Positions 47,301 through 58,237 are shown, counted from the stretch's first letter. The stretch: DNA of 64,000 nt from Streptomyces galbus (GCF_005280195.1 NZ_SZPR01000027.1:1-64000), one strand, 5' to 3'. Numbers and translations: made by a program. The notes: generated by a model not told the origin, from the letters alone.

Positions 47301-48830
47301 TTACGGGCGGCGGATCGCGTCGGCCGCGGCCGTGGCCGCGGGGCCGGCCGCCAGCTCGGTCTCCAGGAGCTGCTTGCCGAGCAGCTCGGGGTCCGGGAGC
47401 TCCATCGGGTACTCGCCGTCGAAGCAGGCGCGGCAGAGGTTCGGCTTGGCGATGGTGGTCGCCTCGATCATGCCGTCGATGGAGATGTACGCCAGCGAGT
47501 CGGCGCCCAGCGAGGTGCCGATCTCCTCGATCGTCATGCCGTTGGCGATGAGCTCGGCGCGGGTGGCGAAGTCGATGCCGAAGAAGCAGGGCCACTTCAC
47601 GGGCGGCGAGGAGATCCGGATGTGGACCTCGGCGGCGCCCGCCTCGCGGAGCATGCGCACCAGGGCCCGCTGGGTGTTGCCGCGCACGATCGAGTCGTCC
47701 ACGACCACCAGGCGCTTGCCCTTGATGACTTCCTTCAGCGGGTTCAGCTTCAGACGGATGCCGAGCTGGCGGATCGTCTGGGAGGGCTGGATGAAGGTGC
47801 GGCCGACGTAGGCGTTCTTCACCAGGCCCGCGCCGAAGGGGATGCCGGAGGCCTCCGCGTAGCCGATGGCGGCCGGGGTGCCGGATTCCGGGGTCGCTAT
47901 GACCAGGTCGGCCTCGACCGGGGCCTCGGCGGCCAGCTTGCGGCCCATCTCCACGCGGGAGAGGTACACGTTGCGGCCGGCGATGTCGGTGTCCGGGCGG
48001 GCCAGGTACACGTACTCGAAGACACAGCCCTTGGGCTTCGCGTCCGCGAACCGGGAGGTGCGCAGGCCGTTCTCGTCGATGGCGACGAACTCGCCCGGCT
48101 CGATCTCCCGGACGTAGGAGGCGCCGCAGATGTCCAGGGCGGCGGACTCGGAGGCCACCACCCAGCCGCGCTCCAGCCGGCCGAGGACCAGCGGGCGGAT
48201 GCCCTGCGGGTCGCGGGCGGCGTACAGGGTGTGCTCGTCCATGAAGACGAGGGAGAACGCGCCCCGGACCTTCGGCAGGACCGTGTGGGCGGCCTCCTCG
48301 ATGGTCAGCGGCTTGCCGTCCTCGTCCGTCTGGGCCGCGAGGAGCGCGGTGAGCAGATCGGTGTCGTTGGTGGCCGCCACCCGGGTGGAGCGGCCGTTGG
48401 TGTCCTTCGGCAGGTCCGCGACCATCTCGGCGAGCTGCGCCGTGTTGACGAGGTTGCCGTTGTGGCCGAGCGCGATCGAACCGTGCGCGGTGGCGCGGAA
48501 CGTCGGCTGGGCGTTCTCCCACACGGAGGCACCGGTGGTCGAGTAGCGGGCGTGACCGACCGCGATGTGACCCTGGAGCGAACCGAGCGAGGTCTCGTCG
48601 AAGACCTGGGAGACGAGGCCCATGTCCTTGAAGACGAGGATCTGGGAGCCGTTGCTGACCGCGATTCCCGCGGATTCCTGGCCCCGATGCTGGAGGGCGT
48701 AGAGCCCGAAGTACGTGAGCTTGGCGACCTCTTCGCCGGGAGCCCAGACACCGAAGACGCCGCAGGCGTCCTGGGGGCCCTTCTCACCGGGGAGCAGATC
48801 GTGATTGAGGAGACCGTCACCACGTGGCAC
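47301..48830 (-). CDS. purF: Amidophosphoribosyltransferase
   Basis: 509 residues from GTG 48830. PurF catalyses the first committed purine step: PRPP plus glutamine gives phosphoribosylamine. A 22-residue propeptide precedes the nucleophile Cys23 in DACGVFGVWAP, so self-cleavage is expected. LGHNGNLVNT and the PRPP loop VVVDDSIVRGNT are present. Cysteines in KGCVFEY, PCFFGID and LCRACFDG match the four [4Fe-4S] ligands of the B. subtilis type. Other start codons upstream in the frame lack the family N-terminus. The next gene upstream lies 164 bases away, so a separate promoter is likely. Confidence 0.96.
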   Translation of the reverse strand: MPRGDGLLNHDLLPGEKGPQDACGVFGVWAPGEEVAKLTYFGLYALQHRGQESAGIAVSNGSQILVFKDMGLVSQVFDETSLGSLQGHIAVGHARYSTTGASVWENAQPTFRATAHGSIALGHNGNLVNTAQLAEMVADLPKDTNGRSTRVAATNDTDLLTALLAAQTDEDGKPLTIEEAAHTVLPKVRGAFSLVFMDEHTLYAARDPQGIRPLVLGRLERGWVVASESAALDICGASYVREIEPGEFVAIDENGLRTSRFADAKPKGCVFEYVYLARPDTDIAGRNVYLSRVEMGRKLAAEAPVEADLVIATPESGTPAAIGYAEASGIPFGAGLVKNAYVGRTFIQPSQTIRQLGIRLKLNPLKEVIKGKRLVVVDDSIVRGNTQRALVRMLREAGAAEVHIRISSPPVKWPCFFGIDFATRAELIANGMTIEEIGTSLGADSLAYISIDGMIEATTIAKPNLCRACFDGEYPMELPDPELLGKQLLETELAAGPAATAAADAIRRP

Positions 48831-48994
48831 GTTGTCGAGTGTAGGCGAGGTCCCGCGCTGGGCCGAATCGGTGATGACCGGCAGCAAAGGATCTTCGCGG
48901 GGTTTCCCCAGGTCACCGCGGTGGTGTCGGTGCCGGGGGCCCGTTCCGGCCCGTTTCGCGAGTGAGGCGTCGCACACCGCACGGCCTGCGGGGC

Positions 48995-49792
48995 TCAGGA
49001 CAGCAGCGGCAGCAGCGCGCTGAGGTCGGCCCGCTCGCCGCTCGCCGCGACCTTGGCCTCGGACACGGCGTCCGCCCAGGTCAGACGGCCGGTGGCGAGG
49101 CGGATCCAGGTCAGCGGATCGGTCTCGACGACGTTCGGCGGGGTGCCCCGGGTGTGCCGGGGACCCGCCACGCACTGCACCACGGCGTACGGCGGCACGC
49201 GCACCTCCGTCGCCCCGCCGGGCGCCTTCGCGGCGAGCGCGTCCGCCAGCAGCCGGGTGCAGGCGGCCAGCGCCTGGCGGTCGTGGGGCACGTCCAGACC
49301 CGGGACGGCGGCGTTCAGGTCGTCGGTGTGCACGACCAGCTCGACGGTGCGGGTGACGAGGTAGTCGTCCAGCGCCATCGCGCCGGTGCGGGCCGCCAGC
49401 AGCCGGGTGCCCGGGGTGTCCGCGAGCGTGGTGCGGAAGCGGTCCTCGGTACGGGCGTAGAGGGCGTCGAGGTCGGGGTTCTCCGCGGCGAGGCGCCGGG
49501 TGCCGTCGGAGATGTCGGCGGCGCGGCCGGCGGTGGCGGAGGGCCACTGCACGAGGGTCAGCTCGGCCCTGGCCGGCTCCGCCCGCTCGGCATTGCGGCT
49601 GACGGTCTCCACGGCCATCGTCACGTGCGCCGCGAGGTCCCGCACGGTCCAGTCCCCGAGCCGGGTGGGCAGCGCCAGTTGCTCGGGCGTGAGCCCCCGG
49701 ACGGCCTGCCGCAGGTGCCCGAACTGCGCGAGCACGGCGGCACGGGTCTTGGCGGGGTCGTAGGCGCGGGGGCGCTTCTTGGCGGGGGGCAT
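48995..49792 (-). CDS. Sterol carrier/maleylpyruvate isomerase-like protein
   Basis: 265 residues. The N-terminal half (about 15-160) has the DinB/MDMPI four-helix fold: GLTPEQLALPTRLGDWTVRDLAAHVTMAVET is typical of the mycothiol-dependent isomerase N-domain, with the His of AAHV a metal ligand candidate and VVHTDDLNAA the later one. The C-terminal 90 residues look like an SCP2-type lipid-binding domain (VRVPPYAVVQCVAG, WIRLATGRLTW). Many actinobacteria have this gene among the pur genes. Its substrate is unknown. The start ATG 49792 is 124 bases after the purL stop. Confidence 0.8.
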   Translation of the reverse strand: MPPAKKRPRAYDPAKTRAAVLAQFGHLRQAVRGLTPEQLALPTRLGDWTVRDLAAHVTMAVETVSRNAERAEPARAELTLVQWPSATAGRAADISDGTRRLAAENPDLDALYARTEDRFRTTLADTPGTRLLAARTGAMALDDYLVTRTVELVVHTDDLNAAVPGLDVPHDRQALAACTRLLADALAAKAPGGATEVRVPPYAVVQCVAGPRHTRGTPPNVVETDPLTWIRLATGRLTWADAVSEAKVAASGERADLSALLPLLS

Positions 49793-49862
49793 GGGGTGAG
49801 CTTAGGACGCGCCCGCGGAGCCGCCGGGCCGTCCCCGGTCACCGGGGCGGGCGGCACGCGCG

Positions 49863-49895
49863 GGGGCCCCGCCCGTGGATCACGGACGGGGCCCC
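49863..49895 (-). terminator. Terminator after purL
   Basis: 15-base arms (GGGGCCCCGTCCGTG and CACGGGCGGGGCCCC, one G-U) with a three-base loop on the minus strand, about 20 bases after the purL stop. Confidence 0.75.
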
Positions 49896-49916
49896 TCGCC
49901 GGCTACGGAACGCCGG

Positions 49917-52171
<2,255 letters not shown>

Positions 52172-52175
<4 letters not shown>

Positions 52176-52876
52176 GCGGTGACCAGCTTCTTGAGGATCG
52201 AGGTGAAGAAGGGCAGGCCGTCGGTACGGCCCGTACCGATCAGCGACTCGACGGCGTGCTCGGGGTGCGGCATCAGGCCGACGACGTTCCCGGCCTCGTT
52301 GGTGATGCCGGCGATGTCCCGCAGCGAGCCGTTCGGGTTGTAGTGCTCATCAGCGACTCCGTCGCGGGCGACGTAGCGGAAGGCCACTCGGCCCTCGGCC
52401 TCCAGCTGGTCCAGCGTGTAGTCGTCGGCGACGTACCGGCCGTCCATGTTCTTCAGCGGGATGTGGATCTCCTGGCCGGCGCTGTAGTCCGTGGTCCAGG
52501 CGGTCTCCGCGTTCTCCACCCGCAGCTTCTGGTCGCGGCAGATGAAGTGGAGGTGGTCGTTGCCGAGCATCGCGCCCGGGAGGAGGTGGGCCTCGGTGAG
52601 GATCTGGAAGCCGTTGCAGATGCCGAGCACCGGCAGGCCGGCCTTCGCCTGGTCGATCAGGGGTTCCATCACCGGCGAGAAGCGGGCGATGGCGCCGGCC
52701 CGCAGGTAGTCGCCGTAGGAGAAACCGCCGCACAGGACGACGGCGTCGACCTGCTTGAGGTCCTTGTCCTTGTGCCAGAGGGCGACGGGCTCGGCCCCGG
52801 CGATACGGATCGCACGCTGCGTGTCCCGGTCGTCCAGACTGCCCGGGAAAGTGACGACGCCAATACGAGCGGTCAC
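52172..52876 (-). CDS. purQ: Phosphoribosylformylglycinamidine synthase subunit PurQ
   Basis: 234 residues, class I glutamine amidotransferase subunit. The triad is visible: Cys in LGICNGFQILTEA, His and Glu in LMPHPEHAVE. It supplies ammonia to PurL. GTG 52876 overlaps the purS stop in GTGA and its own stop overlaps purL, so purS, purQ and purL form one coupled operon. Confidence 0.97.
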
Positions 52877-53145
52877 TTCGCCGCCTCCGCGACTTCCGCG
52901 GCCTCTTCCACCTTGACGGTGAAGTCCTCGATCACGGTGTTGGCGAGGAAGGATTCCGCAAGATCGTGGATGCGGGCGAGCGCGGCCTCGTCGACCGGCC
53001 CGTCAACTTCCAGTTCGAAACGCTTTCCCTGACGTACGTCCGAGATCCCCTCGAAACCCAGGCGCGGCAGCGCACGCTGGACCGCCTGGCCCTGGGGGTC
53101 GAGGATCTCCGGCTTGAGCATGACGTCGACTACGACGCGTGCCAC
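52873..53145 (-). CDS. purS: Phosphoribosylformylglycinamidine synthase subunit PurS
   Basis: 90 residues. VVVDVMLKPEILDPQGQAV and GFEGISDVRQGKRFELEVDG are the PurS signature. It bridges PurL and PurQ. GTG 53145 is used because GGGAG lies five bases upstream; the GTG two codons earlier overlaps that ribosome site. The C-terminus is extended by a short Glu/Ala/Val stretch. First gene of the purSQL operon; the divergent neighbour is lsrL. Confidence 0.95.
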   Translation of the reverse strand: MARVVVDVMLKPEILDPQGQAVQRALPRLGFEGISDVRQGKRFELEVDGPVDEAALARIHDLAESFLANTVIEDFTVKVEEAAEVAEAAK

Positions 53146-53185
53146 TGGCACTCCCGGTGTGTGGTGCTGAGCAGGTTCCTTCAGA

Positions 53186-53214
53186 CTACCCGCACAAAAT
53201 TTCTACGCGGGTAG
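53186..53214 (-). promoter_or_regulatory. Inverted repeat upstream of purS
   Basis: CTACCCGC and GCGGGTAG are separated by 13 AT-rich bases, 41 bases before the purS start. It is a candidate operator or promoter element of the purSQL operon. I did not find the same motif before purF or purC. Confidence 0.5.
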
Positions 53215-53399
53215 AGTTGTAGGAAGCTACGTGAGGGGCGTCACGACGCCCCCGGGTCCAGGTGTGCCGGGGAAAAGTTACGGGAAAGATCCCCGATCGC
53301 CTCGCGACAGGTATTGCGCTCGGACACGCCAAGAGATTTAGTCGGGCTTCACAATGCATTGCCGGGCACTGTACAAATGAATTGGCAATAGCCGATACT

Positions 53400-53437
53400 C
53401 GGCACGTCATCGCCGGATGAGCTGTATCGACGTGCCG
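53400..53437 (+). promoter_or_regulatory. 9-bp inverted repeat in the lsrL leader
   Basis: CGGCACGTC and GACGTGCCG with 20 bases between, ending 19 bases before the lsrL start. The AT-rich stretch 53286-53400 upstream of it should contain the lsrL promoter and may be a self-binding site of this AT-preferring protein. Confidence 0.5.
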
Positions 53438-53456
53438 TACGAAGGGACCGATATTC

Positions 53457-53774
53457 GTGGCGCAGAAGGTCGTGGTCACTCTCTTTGACGACATCGACGG
53501 CTCGGAAGCGGCGGAAACGATCGCCTTCGGACTCGACGGCAAGTCGTACGAGATCGACCTGAATGAAGCCAATGCCGGGAAGCTGCGCAAGGCGCTCGCC
53601 CCCTACGTGGAGGCCGGCCGCAAGCGGGCCAGGTCCGGCAAGGCGTACCAGCAGACGGAGGTCGCCCCCGACCCCGCAGCCGTCCGGGCCTGGGCGCAGG
53701 CCAACAAGATGGACGTCCCGGCCCGCGGCCGGATCCCCAAGAAGGTGTACGAGGCCTTCGCCGCGGCCCAGTAG
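53457..53774 (+). CDS. lsrL: Lsr2-family nucleoid-associated protein (LsrL type)
   Basis: 105 residues. The N-terminal dimerisation domain is AQKVVVTLFDDIDGSEAAETIAFGLDGKSYEIDL. A linker (APYVEAGRKRARSG) leads to the C-terminal AT-hook-like domain with RAWAQANKMDVPARGRIPKKVYEAF, in which ARGRIP is the RGR minor-groove motif. Lsr2 proteins coat AT-rich DNA and silence acquired and specialised-metabolism genes. Position next to purS matches the second paralogue I recall as LsrL (SCO4076). GTG 53457 follows GAAGGGACC. Confidence 0.92.
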   Translation: MAQKVVVTLFDDIDGSEAAETIAFGLDGKSYEIDLNEANAGKLRKALAPYVEAGRKRARSGKAYQQTEVAPDPAAVRAWAQANKMDVPARGRIPKKVYEAFAAAQ

Positions 53775-53957
53775 GGGCGCGGGGCACACCCGTTCGGGAA
53801 CGGCGGCCGCGCCGCCCACCGGACGGTGCCGCGCGCCGCCCCGGGACCCGCCCGACGGGCCCCGGGGGCAACCGACTTGCGCTACCCCCCACACGATCGG
53901 CTAATGTCTGGAGCACGCCGCCGGGCAGGGCCGAAAAGCCCAGCTCACACAGGCCGC

Positions 53958-54029
53958 GCGGGTGTAGTTCAGTAGCAGAACATCCCCCTTCCAGGGGGAA
54001 GGCGCAGTGTGCAATTCCTGTCACCCGCT
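53958..54029 (+). tRNA. tRNA-Gly(UCC)
   Basis: A 72-nt cloverleaf with anticodon loop CTTCCAG, acceptor GCGGGTG/CACCCGC, discriminator T. The T-loop reads GTGCAATTCC, an unusual variant with no encoded CCA. Confidence 0.93.
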
Positions 54030-54108
54030 CCGCACCGCCGTCCGGACCACTGCCGTGGATCGGGTAGGCTGGTGCCGCACCGATCGGTGAGAGCCGGTCG
54101 GGGGCAAT

Positions 54109-54181
54109 GCGGACGTAGCTCAGTTGGTAGAGCGCAACCTTGCCAAGGTTGAGGTCGCGAGTTCGAGCCTCGTCGTCCGCT
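54109..54181 (+). tRNA. tRNA-Gly(GCC), copy 1
   Basis: A 73-nt cloverleaf with anticodon loop TTGCCAA, acceptor GCGGACG/CGTCCGC, discriminator T. Identical to the copy at 58127. Confidence 0.96.
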
Positions 54182-54190
54182 CGGGAACGA

Positions 54191-54220
54191 GACCCCGGTC
54201 CATCGGACCGGGGTCTTTTT
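54191..54220 (+). terminator. Terminator of the tRNA-Gly pair
   Basis: GACCCCGGTCC-ATC-GGACCGGGGTC followed by a TTTTT tract, ten bases past the tRNA. Confidence 0.88.
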
Positions 54221-54324
54221 CGTGCGCCCGCTTCCTGCGTCCGCCCGCCGTGTCTGACATTTGTCACGCGGACTCGTGACACCGCGCACTGCTCCCCTCC
54301 CGGAACCGCCCGGAGGCTGGTCCC

Positions 54325-55338
54325 ATGAACACCGACGAACACGAACACGTGATTGAGGTCACCGGCCTCCGGCGTGTGTACGGGGGCGGGTTCGAGGCGG
54401 TCCGCGGCATCGACTTCCACGTCGGCCGGGGCGAGGTCTTCGCGCTGCTCGGCACCAACGGCGCGGGGAAGACCTCCACGGTCGAAGTGCTGGAGGGCCT
54501 CGCCCCGCCCAGCGGCGGCCGGGTCCGGGTCCTCGGCCACGACCCGCACGCCGAGCGGGCGCTGGTACGGCCGCGGACCGGGGTGATGCTTCAGGAGGGC
54601 GGCTTCCCCTCCGAACTGACCGTCGCCGAGACCGCGCGGATGTGGGCCGGCTGCGTCAGCGGCGCCCGGCCCGTGCCCGAGGCCCTCGGGCTGGTCGGCC
54701 TCGACGCCAAGGCCGGGGTGCGCGTGAAGCAGCTCTCCGGGGGTGAACGGCGCCGGCTCGACCTGGCGCTCGCCCTGCTCGGCGACCCCGAGGTGCTGTT
54801 CCTCGACGAGCCCACGACCGGGCTCGACGCCGAGGGCCGCCGGGCCACCTGGGACCTGGTCCGGGCCCTGCGCGACGCCGGTACGACCGTGCTGCTCACC
54901 ACGCACTACCTGGAGGAGGCGGAGGGCCTGGCCGACCGGCTGGCCATCCTGCACCAGGGGCGCGTCGCGGCCGCCGGGACACCGGCCGAGGTCACCGCGG
55001 CCCAGCCGTCCCGTATCTCCTTCGAGCTGCCCGAGGGGTACTTCGTCGGCGACCTGCCCCCGCTCTCCGCACTCGGCGTGAGCGGACACGAGGTCCGCGG
55101 GCGGCTCGTACGGCTGCGCACCCATGAGCTGCAGCGGACGGCCACCGCGGTGCTGGTGTGGGCCGAACGGGCCAGGGTGGAGCTGCGCGCGCTGGACGTG
55201 CGGCCGGCCTCGCTGGAGGAGGCGTTCCTGGGGATCGCGCGGGAGGCGTCGGGGGCGGGGGGTTCCGGGGCGGCCGGCCTGGGATCGGAGTCGGCTCCGG
55301 GGTCGGGGTCGGAGAGGGCTGAGGAGCGGGTCGTATGA
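54325..55338 (+). CDS. ABC transporter ATP-binding protein (DrrA/ABC-2 type)
   Basis: 337 residues. Walker A LGTNGAGKTSTVEVLEG, Q-loop VMLQEGGFP, signature QLSGGERRRLDLALALLGDP, Walker B VLFLDEPTTGLD and switch His in LLTTHYLEE. A C-terminal DUF4162-like regulatory part follows (about 245-337). It should power the permease encoded next, whose ATG overlaps its stop (ATGA). ATG 54325 has GGAGG nine bases upstream. It is the first gene of a four-gene operon with a two-component system, so export of a drug, peptide or lipid in response to a membrane signal is likely. Confidence 0.92.
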   Translation: MNTDEHEHVIEVTGLRRVYGGGFEAVRGIDFHVGRGEVFALLGTNGAGKTSTVEVLEGLAPPSGGRVRVLGHDPHAERALVRPRTGVMLQEGGFPSELTVAETARMWAGCVSGARPVPEALGLVGLDAKAGVRVKQLSGGERRRLDLALALLGDPEVLFLDEPTTGLDAEGRRATWDLVRALRDAGTTVLLTTHYLEEAEGLADRLAILHQGRVAAAGTPAEVTAAQPSRISFELPEGYFVGDLPPLSALGVSGHEVRGRLVRLRTHELQRTATAVLVWAERARVELRALDVRPASLEEAFLGIAREASGAGGSGAAGLGSESAPGSGSERAEERVV

Positions 55339-56153
55339 GCAACGGTGTGGATGTGGGTGTGGGGGCGCGAGGCGTGGGGCGCGGGCCGGTGGCCACGCCC
55401 GCGCGGCGGATGGCCGCCCTCGCGCGGGCCGAACTGACGTTGCTCGGGCGCAGCAGGAGCACGCTCCTCTCCGCCGTGCTCGTGCCGCTGGCGCTGCCGC
55501 TCGCGTTGCGCTCGGCCGTCTCGCAGATGGACCTCGACGACGTCGGACTCAGCGTCGGGCTGGTGATGCTGCCCGCCTCGATCGGCTTCTCGCTGCTGTT
55601 CGGGGTCTACGGCGCGCTGGTCGGCATCTGCACCGCACGGCGCGAGGAACTGGTGCTGAAGCGGCTGCGCACCGGGGAGCCGCGGGACGCCGAGATCCTC
55701 GCCGGGGCGTCGCTGCCGGTCGTGGTCACCGCTCTGGTGCAGTCGCTGGTGCTGGCGGCGGCCTGCACGGTCGTGCTGGACGTGCCCGCGCCGGAGGCAC
55801 CGCACCTGGCCGTCCTCGGGCTGCTGCTGGGCCTGGTGCTGTGCGCGGCACTCGGGGCGGTGACCGCCGCGGTGACCCGGACCGTGGAGAGCGCGCAGGT
55901 CACGACGCTGCCGCTGGTGCTCCTGTCGATGACGCTGTCCGGGGTGACCGTCCCGCTGGAGCTGCTCCCCGACCGGCTCGCCTCGGTCTGCGCGCTGCTG
56001 CCGCTGTCCCCGGTGATCACCCTGGTCCGCGGCGGCTGGACCGGCGACCTGTCCGCGTACGAGGCGCTGGGGGCCGTCGCGACGGCGCTGGCCTGGATCG
56101 TCCTCGCGGTGTTTGCTGTACGGCGGTGGTTCCGCTGGGAGCCCCGGCGCTGA
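55335..56153 (+). CDS. ABC-2 type permease
   Basis: 272 residues with about six membrane helices, from ARAELTLLGRSRSTLLSAVLVPLALPLAL through VMLPASIGFSLLFGVYGALVGI to the final AWIVLAVFAVRRWF. A typical ABC-2 half with a cytoplasmic N-terminus. It starts inside the ATPase stop codon and is followed after 23 bases by the histidine kinase gene. Confidence 0.88.
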   Translation: MSNGVDVGVGARGVGRGPVATPARRMAALARAELTLLGRSRSTLLSAVLVPLALPLALRSAVSQMDLDDVGLSVGLVMLPASIGFSLLFGVYGALVGICTARREELVLKRLRTGEPRDAEILAGASLPVVVTALVQSLVLAAACTVVLDVPAPEAPHLAVLGLLLGLVLCAALGAVTAAVTRTVESAQVTTLPLVLLSMTLSGVTVPLELLPDRLASVCALLPLSPVITLVRGGWTGDLSAYEALGAVATALAWIVLAVFAVRRWFRWEPRR

Positions 56154-56176
56154 CCACGGGGGAGGGCGAGGGACGT

Positions 56177-57499
56177 ATGCGCGGGCCGCGGGGCTGGTGG
56201 CGGGGCAAGACCACGCCGCAGAAGGTGGAGACGTACACCCGGCTGTCGTTCCACACGTTCGGGGTGGTCGAGGTGCTGGCGGTCGGGCTGCCGCTGCTCG
56301 GCGAGCTGGGCCACGCGCTGGGCGGCTGGCTGCTGACGCTGGTCGCCGCGCACGCCGCGCTCTGCATGGTGACCGCGTCACGGGCGCTGGACTGGACCCG
56401 GGGCCGGCGTCCGCGGCCGGTGCGGCTGCTGTGGGTGATGGCCTGCGTCACCCTGGCCGTCGCCGTGATCGCCCTGGTCGTGTCCGAACGCGGGCCGGAC
56501 CGGGAGAGCGCCGACACCGCCGCCGGCAGTGTCTTCGGCGTGGTGCTGGTCTTCGGCGCCGGGGTCGTCGCGCTGGGGATGCGCAACCGCCGCCGGGTGC
56601 TCGCGGTCGTGGGCGGCTTCGCGGCGGGCTCCGGCGCCGTGGCGCTCCCGCTGGGCATGTCGGCGCCGGCCGCGCTGGTGACCTCGCTGATCGTGCTGGT
56701 GGCCGCCGGGTTCCTCGCGTTCACGTCCGTGTTCTCGGTGTGGCTCCTCGACGCCGTCTACGCGCTCGACGAGGCCCGCGAGACCCGGGCGCGGCTGGCG
56801 GTCGCCGAGGAACGGCTGCGGTTCGGGCGGGACCTGCACGACGTGATGGGACGCAACCTCGCGGTGATCGCCCTGAAGAGCGAGCTGGCCGTCCAACTGG
56901 CCCGGCGGGGGCGGCCGGAGGCGGTGGAGCAGATGGTCGAGGTCCAGCGGATCGCGCGGGAGTCGCAGCGGGAGGTGCGGGACGTGGTGCGCGGGTACCG
57001 GGAGGCGGACCTCGCCGTCGAACTGACCGGCGCCCGCGGGGTGTTGGCGGCCGCCGGGATCGCCTGCGCGGTCGACGGCGACCCCGAGGGGCTGCCCGCC
57101 GAGGTGCAGTCGGCACTGGCGTGGGTGGTCCGGGAGGCGACCACGAACGTGCTGCGGCACGGTGACGCCGGGCGGTGCTCGGTCCGGCTGACGACGACAC
57201 GGGAGCGCGTGGTGCTGGCGGTGGAGAACGACGGGGCCCGACCCGCCGCGGACGGGGGCGGCTCGGGGCTCGCCGGGCTGCGGGAGCGGCTGCGGGCGGT
57301 GGACGGGACGCTGGAGGCCGGGCCCGTGGGGGAGGGCGTGTTCCGCGTGGTGGCCGAGGTGCCGTTGGGGGCGCCGGGACCGCTTCCCGGCACCGCGTCG
57401 GGGGCGGGGCGCCCCGGGATGCCGGCGGAGGCCGAGGACGCCGGGGTGCGCCCGGGGCGTGATGCCTTCGTGCGGTTCGTGAAGGGGGAGGCGTCGTGA
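56177..57499 (+). CDS. Sensor histidine kinase (DesK/NarL type)
   Basis: 440 residues. Several N-terminal membrane helices (about 30-180) form the sensor without a clear extracellular loop, as in membrane-stress kinases. HisKA_3 follows: ERLRFGRDLHDVMGRNLAVIALKSELA, phospho-acceptor His about 221, with REVRDVVRGYREADL. HATPase_c has WVVREATTNVLRHG and GSGLAGLRERL. The C-terminal 40 residues are Gly/Ala/Pro-rich. ATG 56177 is preceded by GGGCGAGGGAC. Its stop overlaps the response regulator start. Confidence 0.9.
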   Translation: MRGPRGWWRGKTTPQKVETYTRLSFHTFGVVEVLAVGLPLLGELGHALGGWLLTLVAAHAALCMVTASRALDWTRGRRPRPVRLLWVMACVTLAVAVIALVVSERGPDRESADTAAGSVFGVVLVFGAGVVALGMRNRRRVLAVVGGFAAGSGAVALPLGMSAPAALVTSLIVLVAAGFLAFTSVFSVWLLDAVYALDEARETRARLAVAEERLRFGRDLHDVMGRNLAVIALKSELAVQLARRGRPEAVEQMVEVQRIARESQREVRDVVRGYREADLAVELTGARGVLAAAGIACAVDGDPEGLPAEVQSALAWVVREATTNVLRHGDAGRCSVRLTTTRERVVLAVENDGARPAADGGGSGLAGLRERLRAVDGTLEAGPVGEGVFRVVAEVPLGAPGPLPGTASGAGRPGMPAEAEDAGVRPGRDAFVRFVKGEAS

Positions 57500-58104
57500 C
57501 CGTGCGGGTGCTGCTCGCCGACGACGAGCACCTCATCCGGGGCGCGCTGGCCGCGCTGCTCGCGCTGGAGGACGACCTCGCCGTCGTCGCCGAGGCCGCC
57601 GACGGGCCCGAGGCGCTGGCGATGGCCCGCGCCCACGCACCGGACGTCGCCGTACTGGACCTGCAGATGCCCGGCGCCGACGGTGTGAAGGTCGCCACAT
57701 CGCTGCGCACCGAACTGCCCGGCTGCCGGGTCCTGATCGTCACCAGCCACGGCCGCCCCGGCCACCTGAAGCGGGCGCTCGCGGCCGGAGTGCGGGGGTT
57801 CGTCCCGAAGACGGTGAGCGCCCGGCGGCTCGCGGAGATCATCCGCACGGTGCACGCCGGGAACCGTTACGTCGACCCCGAGTTGGCCGCCGATGCCATC
57901 GCCGCAGGCGACTCCCCGCTGACCTCGCGCGAGGCCGAGGTGCTCGAACTGGCCGCGGACGGCGCGCCCGTCACGGAGATCGCCGAGCGGGCGGCGCTGT
58001 CCCCGGGGACGGTGCGCAACTACCTCTCGTCGGCCGTCTCCAAGCTCGGGGCGGACAACCGTCACGCGGCGGTGCGTCTCGCCCGTGAGCGGGGTTGGGT
58101 ATAG
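57496..58104 (+). CDS. LuxR/NarL-type response regulator
   Basis: 202 residues. Receiver domain with acidic pocket LADDEH, phosphorylation site Asp55 in AVLDLQMPG, and the Lys of VPKTV. A LuxR-type HTH follows (about 137-200: LTSREAEVLELAADG, then LSPGTVRNYLSSAVSKLG). GTG 57496 overlaps the kinase stop (GTGA). It probably controls the ABC genes in its own operon, as with DesR and other export-linked systems. A tRNA-Gly gene begins 22 bases after its stop, so its transcript may read into the tRNA unless terminated. Confidence 0.92.
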   Translation: MTVRVLLADDEHLIRGALAALLALEDDLAVVAEAADGPEALAMARAHAPDVAVLDLQMPGADGVKVATSLRTELPGCRVLIVTSHGRPGHLKRALAAGVRGFVPKTVSARRLAEIIRTVHAGNRYVDPELAADAIAAGDSPLTSREAEVLELAADGAPVTEIAERAALSPGTVRNYLSSAVSKLGADNRHAAVRLARERGWV

Positions 58105-58126
58105 TTACCTCCGCGCCACGGCGCAT

Positions 58127-58199
58127 GCGGACGTAGCTCAGTTGGTAGAGCGCAACCTTGCCAAGGTTGAGGTCGCGAGTTCGAGCCTCGTCGTCCGCT
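58127..58199 (+). tRNA. tRNA-Gly(GCC), copy 2
   Basis: Identical to the copy at 54109. The identity runs for 77 nt including ATG-side flank AT and 3' CG. Confidence 0.96.
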
Positions 58200-58206
58200 C
58201 GTCACC

Positions 58207-58237
58207 GAAGGCCCCGGTTCACCGAACCGGGGCCTTC
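58207..58237 (+). terminator. Terminator after tRNA-Gly copy 2
   Basis: 14-bp arms GAAGGCCCCGGTTC and GAACCGGGGCCTTC with a three-base loop, directly between the tRNA and the end of purC, where it may serve both strands. Confidence 0.8.

Noticed and set aside
54107..58201. Identical tRNA-Gly ends as att sites of an integrated element
   Set aside because: Both copies are complete tRNAs, there is no integrase or excisionase gene, and the genes between have normal codon use.
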